From positions 1 to 64,000 of the forward strand of contig JAZRMX010000037.1 of NCBI GenBank assembly GCA_045647885.1: a stretch of 64,000 nt of DNA. The letters are read 5' to 3'. Shown in pieces: positions 25,616-31,970 of the stretch; the first letter of the stretch is position 1, and the number at the start of each line of letters is the position of its first letter. Made by a program: the position numbers and the translations under genes. This DNA is from HGM04593 sp045647885 (GTDB lineage: Bacteria; Bacteroidota; Bacteroidia; Bacteroidales; Bacteroidaceae). Below the pieces are notes generated by a model. The model worked only from the letters and a program-made list of their open reading frames with translations, did not search any database and was not told where the DNA came from.

Positions 25616-26233
25616 CTACATAATGGGGAACCACACAAAAACTGCCACATCCCACAAAGCGTGCGAAATAATTATCGCCGCAAACCTCTCGGGAAACAGA
25701 CGGTAGAGCAATCCCCACACAAAACCGGCCACAAGAGCCGCCATCACAAGCATAAAATTAAGCGAGCCGGCGTGCACAAGAGCATAGACAGCCGTTGTAA
25801 CAACAAATCCCCAATTAGCACCCTTGTAACGCGACAAATTCTCCTGCACATAACCACGCCAGAATACCTCCTCGGCTGGTCCTATGAGAAAGAGCATCAA
25901 GAAAGTAAGCAACAGGGGCGACTCGCCATCCTTCATACCATAAATGGTATCAACCTGCGGACGGGCAAAATCGAACAGCAATTGCGACACCTTGTCGCCC
26001 AGCCAAAAAACACCCCACAGAACCGCAGCAATAGCCACACCCCAGAAAATATCAGCAGGCGTAACACGCACCCTTCTCCACCACCCGGGCGAGAAAAGCG
26101 TTGCAAGCAAGGTGAGGCAAGCTGCCGAAGCAGTCATCGCCCACCAGAAGTTCACATAAGGCGCAGTAATGGGAGAGAACATAACTGTCCACAGAACAAA
26201 CGCCACAATTATGGTAAAAAGAAGCTTTTTCAT
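25616..26233 (-). CDS. CPBP-family intramembrane metalloprotease
   Basis: The 205-residue protein has about six transmembrane segments. The CPBP (Abi) signature is visible: GPAEEVFWRGYVQ near residue 120 with the Glu-Glu and Arg, then ALVHAG and IISHALWD with the later His ligands. Members include CAAX-type proteases and bacteriocin self-immunity proteins; the target here is unknown. It overlaps menA by 1 bp and lies 19 bp upstream of radA. It ends in TAG, the only clear TAG stop I found among intact genes here. Confidence 0.87.
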   Translation of the reverse strand: MKKLLFTIIVAFVLWTVMFSPITAPYVNFWWAMTASAACLTLLATLFSPGWWRRVRVTPADIFWGVAIAAVLWGVFWLGDKVSQLLFDFARPQVDTIYGMKDGESPLLLTFLMLFLIGPAEEVFWRGYVQENLSRYKGANWGFVVTTAVYALVHAGSLNFMLVMAALVAGFVWGLLYRLFPERFAAIIISHALWDVAVFVWFPIM

Positions 26234-27132
26234 CAGAACAGAGAGGCTACAAAGAAGGACAAAGATAACAGCAGACTAAATACCAACTGCAATTTAGCGG
26301 TAAGTTCATCAGCACCGGTCAAAGCCTTCGCCCCACCCTCAAAATAGGAAACAGCTTTGCGTATATTGCCAATCGCCGGCACAATAGCCAAGAAAACCAG
26401 CAACGACCACCAAGGAAAAAGCCCCTTTACCGCAGAAGCCACCACCCAAATGAAGGGAAAAATCATCTGGAAACAATAGAGCAACACCGACATACGCCTG
26501 CCCGCAAGCATAGCAAAAGTGTTTATTCCGGCACGGCGGTCATGTTCAATGTCACGCGTATTGTTTATATGAAGAATACCCACGGTTATAAGCCCCACAG
26601 GTATTGTAAGCCACATAACCTGCAGATAGAAAAAGCCCGTTGCCACGAACGAAGTACCCAAAATGGGCAACAGAGAGAATGTAAGGAAAATATCCACATC
26701 GCCCAAGGCGTTATACTTCAGGAAAGGATATAGAAGAATGAGAGCAGAACCTGCCAAACCCAGATAGAGCGTAGTGAGCCCAGTGCAAGCCACTAACGCC
26801 ACACCCGAAAGAACCGAAACAACCAACAGGCCTGTAGCTAAAGAAAAAATCTCCTTCGGGAGGAACTCTCCACTTGTGAGCGACACCCCACCGATGGTAT
26901 CTTCCCTGTCTACCCCCTTCTTAAAATCGGAATAATCACTCCAAGTATTCGCGGCAGCGTGAAAAAGAACAATATTCACCAAGGTCCACAGACCAATAAG
27001 CCAATTAACCTCGCAGCCCATCCACTGCAAATAAGCAAGAGTAACAACTACCGGCATTGCCGATGCGGGAAACGACCACGGACGTGTAGCAAAAAACCAC
27101 GCCTTCAAAGAGTGTCCTTTAAAATCATTCAT
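26233..27132 (-). CDS. menA: UbiA-family prenyltransferase, probably MenA
   Basis: The 299-residue, roughly nine-span membrane enzyme probably attaches a polyprenyl chain to 1,4-dihydroxy-2-naphthoate for menaquinone synthesis. ATRPWSFPASAMPVVV (about 14-29) resembles MenA starts. The first aspartate-rich metal/diphosphate site is in ANTWSDYSDFKKGVDRED near 62 and the second is NNTRDIEHDRRAG near 190. Other UbiA enzymes share these motifs, so the quinone assignment is by best resemblance. The promoter is the TATCTTTG box of a dispersed repeat, 18 bp upstream. Confidence 0.8.
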   Translation of the reverse strand: MNDFKGHSLKAWFFATRPWSFPASAMPVVVTLAYLQWMGCEVNWLIGLWTLVNIVLFHAAANTWSDYSDFKKGVDREDTIGGVSLTSGEFLPKEIFSLATGLLVVSVLSGVALVACTGLTTLYLGLAGSALILLYPFLKYNALGDVDIFLTFSLLPILGTSFVATGFFYLQVMWLTIPVGLITVGILHINNTRDIEHDRRAGINTFAMLAGRRMSVLLYCFQMIFPFIWVVASAVKGLFPWWSLLVFLAIVPAIGNIRKAVSYFEGGAKALTGADELTAKLQLVFSLLLSLSFFVASLF

Positions 27133-27150
27133 ATTCTTACAATTTATCTA

Positions 27151-27540
27151 CAAAGATACGAATAAGCGAGTGAGATACGCAAAGTTTACTTTAGCGTATT
27201 TCAAAACGAGCGAAAGTTTCTTCGATTTTATATCAAAGATAGTGATAAGCGAGCAAGAAATATGAAGCTTGCTTCAATATTTTTCACAGTGACGACGCAA
27301 AAATGCGTCGTTTGCGACGACGGAAGCTTTAGCTCCCCCAAGGAGTGCGGCTTGCCGCCCTTTTAAAAGTATCTTCGATTTTTTATCAAAGATACGAATA
27401 AGCGAGCGAGATACGCAAAGTTTACTTTAGCGTATTTCAAAACGAGCAAAAGTATCTTCGAGGTTCACCTCAAAGATACAAATAAGCGAGTGAGATACGC
27501 AAAGTTTCTTTAGCGTATTTCACAACTACTGAAAAATTCA
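27151..27540 (-). repeat. Array of four promoter-associated hairpin repeats enclosing a three-hairpin core
   Basis: Most of the 554-bp menA-thrA gap is repeats. Units start with CAAAGATA (minus-strand TATCTTTG) at 27151, 27234, 27387 and 27471, each followed by a form of GCGAGCGAG or GCGAGTGAG and a hairpin. Three units have the arm ATACGCAAAGT or a shorter variant; the second has AAATATGAAGC. A core at 27291-27365 carries GACGCA/TGCGTC, AGCT/AGCT and GCGGC/GCCGC hairpins. It is nearly identical to 39108-39182. The first unit supplies the likely menA -7 box. Confidence 0.85.
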
Positions 27541-27589
27541 CAGCAAACGAAGAATAATTAAAAGCCACACACCATTTTGTTTGTTTTTT

Positions 27590-27619
27590 TTGGCAATTGC
27601 AGTAAAGTTTTTATCTTTG
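27590..27619 (+). promoter_or_regulatory. Promoter of thrA
   Basis: TTG (27590-27592, inside a T-run), exactly 19 nt, then TATCTTTG (27612-27619). This is the clearest Bacteroidota promoter in the window. The leader to the ATG at 27687 is about 60 nt and shows no attenuator. Confidence 0.85.
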
Positions 27620-27686
27620 CATCTTCAATAAATTGCAGGGCAATAGTTTAAGCCCGCACACAAAAACACCAACCAGAACTAAGAAA

Positions 27687-30125
27687 ATGAAAGTAATGAA
27701 ATTCGGCGGAACATCTGTAGGTTCCGTAAACAGCATACTAAACTTAAAGAGCATTGTAGAGGATACAGCCAAGCACGAACCCGTAATCGTGGTGGTTTCG
27801 GCTCTCGGTGGAGTGACAGACAAGCTTATCAAAATATCAAATATGGCAGTTGCCGGCGACGAGAGATTCAACGAAGAGTTCCAGGCTATCGTTGCCAGAC
27901 ACCACGATATGATATATGCCATAATCACCGACGAGGAGAAGCGCACCACCCTCCTTCAGGAGGTGGATATGCTACTTAACCAGTTGCAGAACATTTACTT
28001 GGGCCTCTCGCTCATAAACAACACAACGCCTAAAACCGAAGCTACCATTGTGAGCTACGGTGAGAGACTCTCGAGCCGCATCGTAACAGCCCTCATCGAC
28101 GGCGCCGTGCGTTTCAACTCACGCAAATACATCAAGACCGAAACAAAGCACAACAAATACATCCTCGCCGACGAGGCAACCGACAAACTCATACACGAGT
28201 ACTTCTCGACAAACAAGGAGAGAATAGTTGTTGCCCCCGGCTTTATCTCTTCGGACAAAGAGAGCGGCGAGACAACCAACCTCGGCCGTGGCGGTTCCGA
28301 CTACACCGCAGCCATTCTCGCAGCAGCCCTCAATGCCAATATGCTCGAGATTTGGACCGACGTGGACGGCTTTATGACTGCCGACCCCCGTGTCATCAAC
28401 TCGGCCTACACCATCGACAGCCTCAGCTATGTAGAAGCAACAGAGCTCTGTAACTTCGGTGCAAAAGTGGTGTATCCCCCCACCATCTACCCCGTATTCA
28501 AGGCAAACATACCCATAAAGATACGCAACACCTTCAACCCCGACGGTGCCGGCACCATCATCAGTGCCGAATGTGGCAAAAGCGAGCGCATAATTAAAGG
28601 TATATCAAGCATCAGCGACACCGACCTGCTTACCGTTCAAGGCTTGGGTATGGTGGGCGTTGTGGGTGTAAACCAGCGCATATTCAGCGCCCTTGCCAAT
28701 GCCGACATAAGTGTGTTCCTTGTAGCACAAGCATCTTCGGAGAACAGCACCTCACTTGGTATTCGCCACCAGGATGCTGCAAAAGCCTGCAACGTTCTTA
28801 ACGAGGAGTTCAAGAAAGAGATTGCAATGGGTATGATGGAGGCCGTAACCGCAAAGACCGACCTCTCTACCGTAGCAATAGTAGGCGAGAATATGCGCCA
28901 CACTCCCGGTATCATCGGAAAACTATTCCAAACACTTGGCCGTAACGGTATTAACGTGGTAGCCTGCGCACAAGGTGCACAAGAGACAAACGTCTCTTTC
29001 GTGGTAAAAGACGAGCAGTTGCGCAAGACACTCAACGTTATTCACGACTCATTCTTCCTTTCGGAGTACAAAGTGCTTAACCTCTTCATCTGCGGTATCG
29101 GTACAGTGGGCAGCAGCCTCATCGAGCAGATTGCATCGCAGCAGGAGACACTCAAGAAAGAGCACGGCCTGCAGCTCAACATCGTGGGTATAGCAAACAG
29201 CCGCCACGCAATATTCGACCTCGAAGGACTCGACCTCACCAACTACCGCGAGGCTCTTGCCGCAAGCAAGGAGAGCGACATCTACAAGCTACGCGAGGAG
29301 ATTATCGATATGAACATCTTCAACTCAGTTTTTGTAGACTGTACTGCAAACGGCGAGGTTGCATCACTCTATTCGGCACTCTTGTCACACAACATCTCGG
29401 TTGTGGCAGCCAACAAGATTGCAGCATCGAGCGACTACGCCACATACAGCGAGCTTAAACATATTGCACGCCAGCGTAACATAAAATACCTTTTTGAAAC
29501 AAACGTAGGTGCCGGACTCCCCGTCATCAACACCATAAACGACCTCATAAACAGCGGCGACAAGATTCTAAAGATTGAAGCCGTGCTCAGCGGAACACTA
29601 AACTTCATCTTCAATGTGCTGAGCAAGGACATTCCTATGAGCGAGGCTGTGCGCCTGGCCAAAGTAAACGGCTACAGCGAGCCCGACCCCCGTATCGACC
29701 TCTGCGGAAAGGATGTTATGCGCAAGCTTGTAATCCTTGCCCGTGAAGCCGGTTACGTCATCGAGCAAGAGGATGTAGAGGCAAACCTTTTCATTCCCGA
29801 CGAACTGTTCGAAGGCTCATTGGAGAATTTCTGGGAGAAACTACCCACACTCGATGCAAAATTCGAAGAGGAGCGCAAGGTTCTCGAGGCCGAAAATATG
29901 CACTGGCGCTTTATTGCCAAATTCGAGAACGGCAAGGGCAGCATCTCACTTTGCAAGGTAGACGACAAACACCCCTTCTACAACCTCGAGGGCAGCAACA
30001 ACATCATTATGCTCACTACCGAGCGTTACAAAGAGTATCCTATGCTCATCAAGGGTTATGGTGCAGGTGCAGGTGTAACCGCCGCCGGTGTTTTTGCCGA
30101 CATTATGCGTATAGCCAATATTTAA
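27687..30125 (+). CDS. thrA: Bifunctional aspartokinase / homoserine dehydrogenase I
   Basis: The 812-residue fusion catalyses the first and third steps from aspartate to threonine and methionine. The aspartokinase part begins MKVMKFGGTSVGS and includes GRGGSDYTAAILAAALNA. Two ACT-like regulatory segments lie in the middle (VQGLGMVGVVGVNQRIF; VAIVGENMRHTPGIIGKLF). Homoserine dehydrogenase starts near residue 465 with FICGIGTVGSSLIEQI and has the catalytic NGYSEPDPRIDLCGKDVMRK. ATG 27687 is chosen; the frame opens earlier at a TTG that lies in the leader. Threonine feedback control is expected from the family. No thrB or thrC follows; the next 1 kb is an insertion-like segment. Confidence 0.95.
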   Translation: MKVMKFGGTSVGSVNSILNLKSIVEDTAKHEPVIVVVSALGGVTDKLIKISNMAVAGDERFNEEFQAIVARHHDMIYAIITDEEKRTTLLQEVDMLLNQLQNIYLGLSLINNTTPKTEATIVSYGERLSSRIVTALIDGAVRFNSRKYIKTETKHNKYILADEATDKLIHEYFSTNKERIVVAPGFISSDKESGETTNLGRGGSDYTAAILAAALNANMLEIWTDVDGFMTADPRVINSAYTIDSLSYVEATELCNFGAKVVYPPTIYPVFKANIPIKIRNTFNPDGAGTIISAECGKSERIIKGISSISDTDLLTVQGLGMVGVVGVNQRIFSALANADISVFLVAQASSENSTSLGIRHQDAAKACNVLNEEFKKEIAMGMMEAVTAKTDLSTVAIVGENMRHTPGIIGKLFQTLGRNGINVVACAQGAQETNVSFVVKDEQLRKTLNVIHDSFFLSEYKVLNLFICGIGTVGSSLIEQIASQQETLKKEHGLQLNIVGIANSRHAIFDLEGLDLTNYREALAASKESDIYKLREEIIDMNIFNSVFVDCTANGEVASLYSALLSHNISVVAANKIAASSDYATYSELKHIARQRNIKYLFETNVGAGLPVINTINDLINSGDKILKIEAVLSGTLNFIFNVLSKDIPMSEAVRLAKVNGYSEPDPRIDLCGKDVMRKLVILAREAGYVIEQEDVEANLFIPDELFEGSLENFWEKLPTLDAKFEEERKVLEAENMHWRFIAKFENGKGSISLCKVDDKHPFYNLEGSNNIIMLTTERYKEYPMLIKGYGAGAGVTAAGVFADIMRIANI

Positions 30126-30353
30126 AGACAAGGCAAAAACCAACAAAAAGCCCACTCCTCGAAAGGACTATGCTTTTTATTTTTAACTGATTGATTTTCA
30201 GTGTTAGTTTTTACGAAAATTGCTAAATCCTACATAGAAGACTACATGGAGGTTGTGGTTAAATCCATTTCCCGACGAGTAAATGTGTATAGCAGTTTTG
30301 AAAGTACGGCTCTGAAATCAAGCATCTTCCAATGATGTGTTGTGAATAAACAG

Positions 30354-30396
30354 AGTGGCGTATGAAGAAACTACACGGGTTCCTACATACGCCACT
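30354..30396. terminator. Hairpin downstream of the zinc-ribbon gene
   Basis: AGTGGCGTATG (30354-30364) pairs perfectly with CATACGCCACT (30386-30396) around a 21-nt loop. A short T-run follows on the plus strand only, so terminator function for the leftward gene is uncertain. Confidence 0.45.
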
Positions 30397-30417
30397 TTTG
30401 TTATAATTAATGGTATA

Positions 30418-30591
30418 TTATCCAATATAGCCTATTTGATCTTTCCAAGTTAGAGGTCCATTACAAATAGGGCAGTAGTTATAAGGAGCACAACGCTCAC
30501 ACAAGATCCTTCCACAGCTTGGACATCTGTAAATTCTATCATCTTTTTTGCAATTGCCGCAAGTGGGGCACATAGTAAATACGCTATTCAT
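30418..30591 (-). CDS. Small cysteine-rich zinc-ribbon protein, 57 residues
   Basis: This short leftward frame encodes a 57-residue protein starting MNSVFTMCPTCGNCKKDD. It has ten cysteines arranged as CxxCxxC, CxxC, CxxC and CxxC (CPSCGRILCERC, YCPICNG), which would form two zinc ribbons or a RING-like cross-brace. It has no signal peptide and ends WKDQIGYIG. The cysteine spacing argues strongly that it is a real protein even though it is short. The gene starts 87 bp after the intrinsic terminator of the upstream structured leader. The function is unknown; nucleic-acid or protein binding is possible. Confidence 0.7.
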   Translation of the reverse strand: MNSVFTMCPTCGNCKKDDRIYRCPSCGRILCERCAPYNYCPICNGPLTWKDQIGYIG

Positions 30592-30677
30592 AATATAATT
30601 TGATAAAAATTATCCCTACTCATTTAACGGTTTTTCGGTTACTCCGTTGTACCTTGATTTACTTCAATAAAACGCAC

Positions 30678-30707
30678 AAAAAAAGCGCGGTACTTTTAGT
30701 GTATCCG
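30678..30707 (-). terminator. Intrinsic terminator/attenuator of the structured leader RNA
   Basis: On the minus strand GCGGATAC pairs with GTACCGC (one bulged A) around ACTAAAA, followed by GC and seven T. It ends the leader upstream of the zinc-ribbon gene. Confidence 0.65.
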
Positions 30708-30730
30708 CATTTCGAGGTGTTTGGCGTAAC

Positions 30731-30802
30731 CTACCGACAGAATAACCAAAAGCCCGCACCGTTAAGCGCGAGCATTTTTGCAGTATTCTTGTCGGTATTC
30801 AT
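30731..30802 (-). CDS. Candidate 23-residue leader peptide inside the structured RNA
   Basis: An ATG-TAG frame within the nested hairpin encodes MNTDKNTAKMLALNGAGFWL followed by FCR. It starts in the internal loop before the ACCGACA stem and ends just beyond the matching strand. Translation would therefore open the rod, as in ribosome-controlled attenuation. There is no clear ribosome binding site, so this is tentative. Confidence 0.3.
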   Translation of the reverse strand: MNTDKNTAKMLALNGAGFWLFCR

Positions 30803-30917
30803 TAGTCGCCAAACTTTCGAAATGACAGAATAAAGCTAAAACGCTTTTTCAATATGTCTAAATGTGCGTATCAAACTATACGCTATGTTTCATAGGCAAA
30901 AATCTTTAATGTTTATA

Positions 30918-30947
30918 CAAAGTTAAGCAATTTTTCATAAAGCGCAA
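30918..30947 (-). promoter_or_regulatory. Leftward promoter of the structured RNA and zinc-ribbon gene
   Basis: The minus strand has TTG (30947-30945), exactly 19 nt, then TAACTTTG (30925-30918), a near-ideal Bacteroidota promoter. It points at the structured RNA. Confidence 0.75.
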
Positions 30948-31153
30948 CTAATTGGTCTTAATTTAGACTACATAGAAGGCTACACGCCAAGAGCAAAATT
31001 AGAGTTTAAGTAGCGATTGTGCAGAAACTCGTTTCACAATCGTTCAATATAACATATTGTAAATAAATGACTTTGGCGGTGAATTTGTTTTTACCGCCGA
31101 AAAAGGACTGTCCTCTTTGGAATGGGCTTTTGTTATATATATATCCGGAAGAA

Positions 31154-31966
31154 TTATTTTATCGGCGACAAAGGATATAGCAACCCTGCACGGTTTGAAA
31201 GGCGCGCCTTGGCTGTTCCAAAGTTAAGCGCAAGGTCAATGAGTATGGGCAGGTGATTGTCGTCATTAGTAACAAAGAAATTAACCAGAACCTTCTCCTT
31301 ACCACCATCGACCAACTCCACAAGAGAAATCTCAAGACATTCATAAGTCAAGCCGTCATCTGCCTTAATCTTTGTTATCCCCCTATAGACTAAGCGCTGT
31401 TCCTCGAGACGTTTTCCAGTGGCTATCGGGTAGGTAATCCTCTGCCCCGGTTTGAAGCCCGAAAAATCGAAGGTACGGGCATAGGCCAACATACTCATCA
31501 TATCATAAACCGCCTTATCAGAGGTTTCACTCTTGTTGACACGCAGTTCTCCGTCGCGCACATACCGCTGATGAAGATTCACGCGCCCGTCGGGCAGATA
31601 ATCATACTCAACCTCGTTGAGATATACACGACGCCCCTGAACCGAGGATTTGCGGTAATAGAGCGGTTGCACATCGCCCGGCGTGAATATAGTTGTCAAT
31701 GTGTCGCGCATCTTGAAGAAGGCATCGGCAGTCTCATTTGTAGAACTCAAGAGCGACATATACTGCGCCTTGCGGTTATTATATATAGTGTCGCGTATTA
31801 TAAGCTTTGCACCACCGGCACGCACCCAAACGAATTTCCAATTAAAATAGAAGAGGCACTCAAGGGTTTCTCCCGACCTGTAGGCCGGTTTCCTTTTTAT
31901 ACCCACTGCACCTGCCGAAAACACAACGGCAAGAAGGGCTAGCGCGACTACCACCTTATTCATCAT
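31154..31966 (-). CDS. DUF3108 family exported protein
   Basis: The 270-residue protein has a signal peptide (about 1-20, VVVALALLAVVFSAGAVG) and a beta-rich body typical of DUF3108: it opens YRSGETLECLFYFNWKFVWVRAGGAKLII and includes VYDMMSMLAYARTFDFSGFKPGQRI. The function is unknown; a periplasmic or outer-membrane-associated barrel-like fold is likely. It follows the Ig-like lipoprotein gene by 4 bp on the same strand, suggesting a shared envelope role. Its 3' side is the split terminator shared with thrA. Confidence 0.8.
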   Translation of the reverse strand: MMNKVVVALALLAVVFSAGAVGIKRKPAYRSGETLECLFYFNWKFVWVRAGGAKLIIRDTIYNNRKAQYMSLLSSTNETADAFFKMRDTLTTIFTPGDVQPLYYRKSSVQGRRVYLNEVEYDYLPDGRVNLHQRYVRDGELRVNKSETSDKAVYDMMSMLAYARTFDFSGFKPGQRITYPIATGKRLEEQRLVYRGITKIKADDGLTYECLEISLVELVDGGKEKVLVNFFVTNDDNHLPILIDLALNFGTAKARLSNRAGLLYPLSPIK

Positions 31967-31970
31967 TAAA

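Larger units (their letters stand above)
30678..30911 (-). ncRNA. Candidate structured RNA or attenuated leader
   Basis: A leftward transcript from the promoter at 30947-30918 would contain hairpins CTATG/CATAG and GCGTAT/ATACGC. A nested rod then occupies 30822-30710, built of TTTCGA/TCGAAA, GTTTGGCG/CGCCAAAC, ACCGACA-GAATA/TATTC-TGTCGGT and GCTCGCGC/GTGCGGGC. The innermost stem pairs fully only on this strand, where two G-U pairs replace what would be A-C mismatches, so the RNA sense is leftward. A terminator follows at 30707-30678. It could be a free RNA of about 230 nt or a regulatory leader of the zinc-ribbon gene. Confidence 0.6.
30230..30984 (+). repeat. 17-bp imperfect direct repeat bounding 720 bp inside the insertion
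   Basis: CTACATAGAAGACTACA (30230-30246) and CTACATAGAAGGCTACA (30968-30984) match at 16 of 17 positions. The right copy lies just upstream of the leftward promoter. They could be recombinase sites or element ends. Confidence 0.8.
30162..31109. mobile_element. Putative inserted element of about 930 bp flanked by AAAGGACT
   Basis: The direct repeat AAAGGACT occurs at 30162-30169 and 31102-31109, as a target-site duplication would. The enclosed DNA is AT-rich, unlike its neighbours. It has no transposase but carries a leftward promoter, a structured RNA region, a small zinc-ribbon gene, hairpins at 30354-30396 and 31076-31099, and a 17-bp direct repeat at 30230 and 30968. It could be a non-autonomous element or the remnant of a larger one. 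The identity is inferred. Confidence 0.55.
30146..31131. terminator. thrA/DUF3108 shared terminator, apparently split by an insertion
   Basis: AAAAGCCCACTCC (30146-30158) and GGAATGGGCTTTT (31119-31131) would pair as terminator arms. They are 960 bp apart. Removing bases 30170-31109 joins them into one hairpin (arms continuing AAAGGAC / GTCC) between the convergent thrA and DUF3108 genes. The direct repeat AAAGGACT sits at both junctions. Confidence 0.65.

Noticed and set aside
27620..27686. Threonine attenuator ahead of thrA
   Set aside because: The leader is about 60 nt with no Thr/Ile-rich peptide and no terminator hairpin.
30600..30833. 77-codon rightward frame in the insertion
   Set aside because: It lies antisense to the structured RNA, has a non-ATG start and a low-complexity product; the minus-strand RNA explains the region better.
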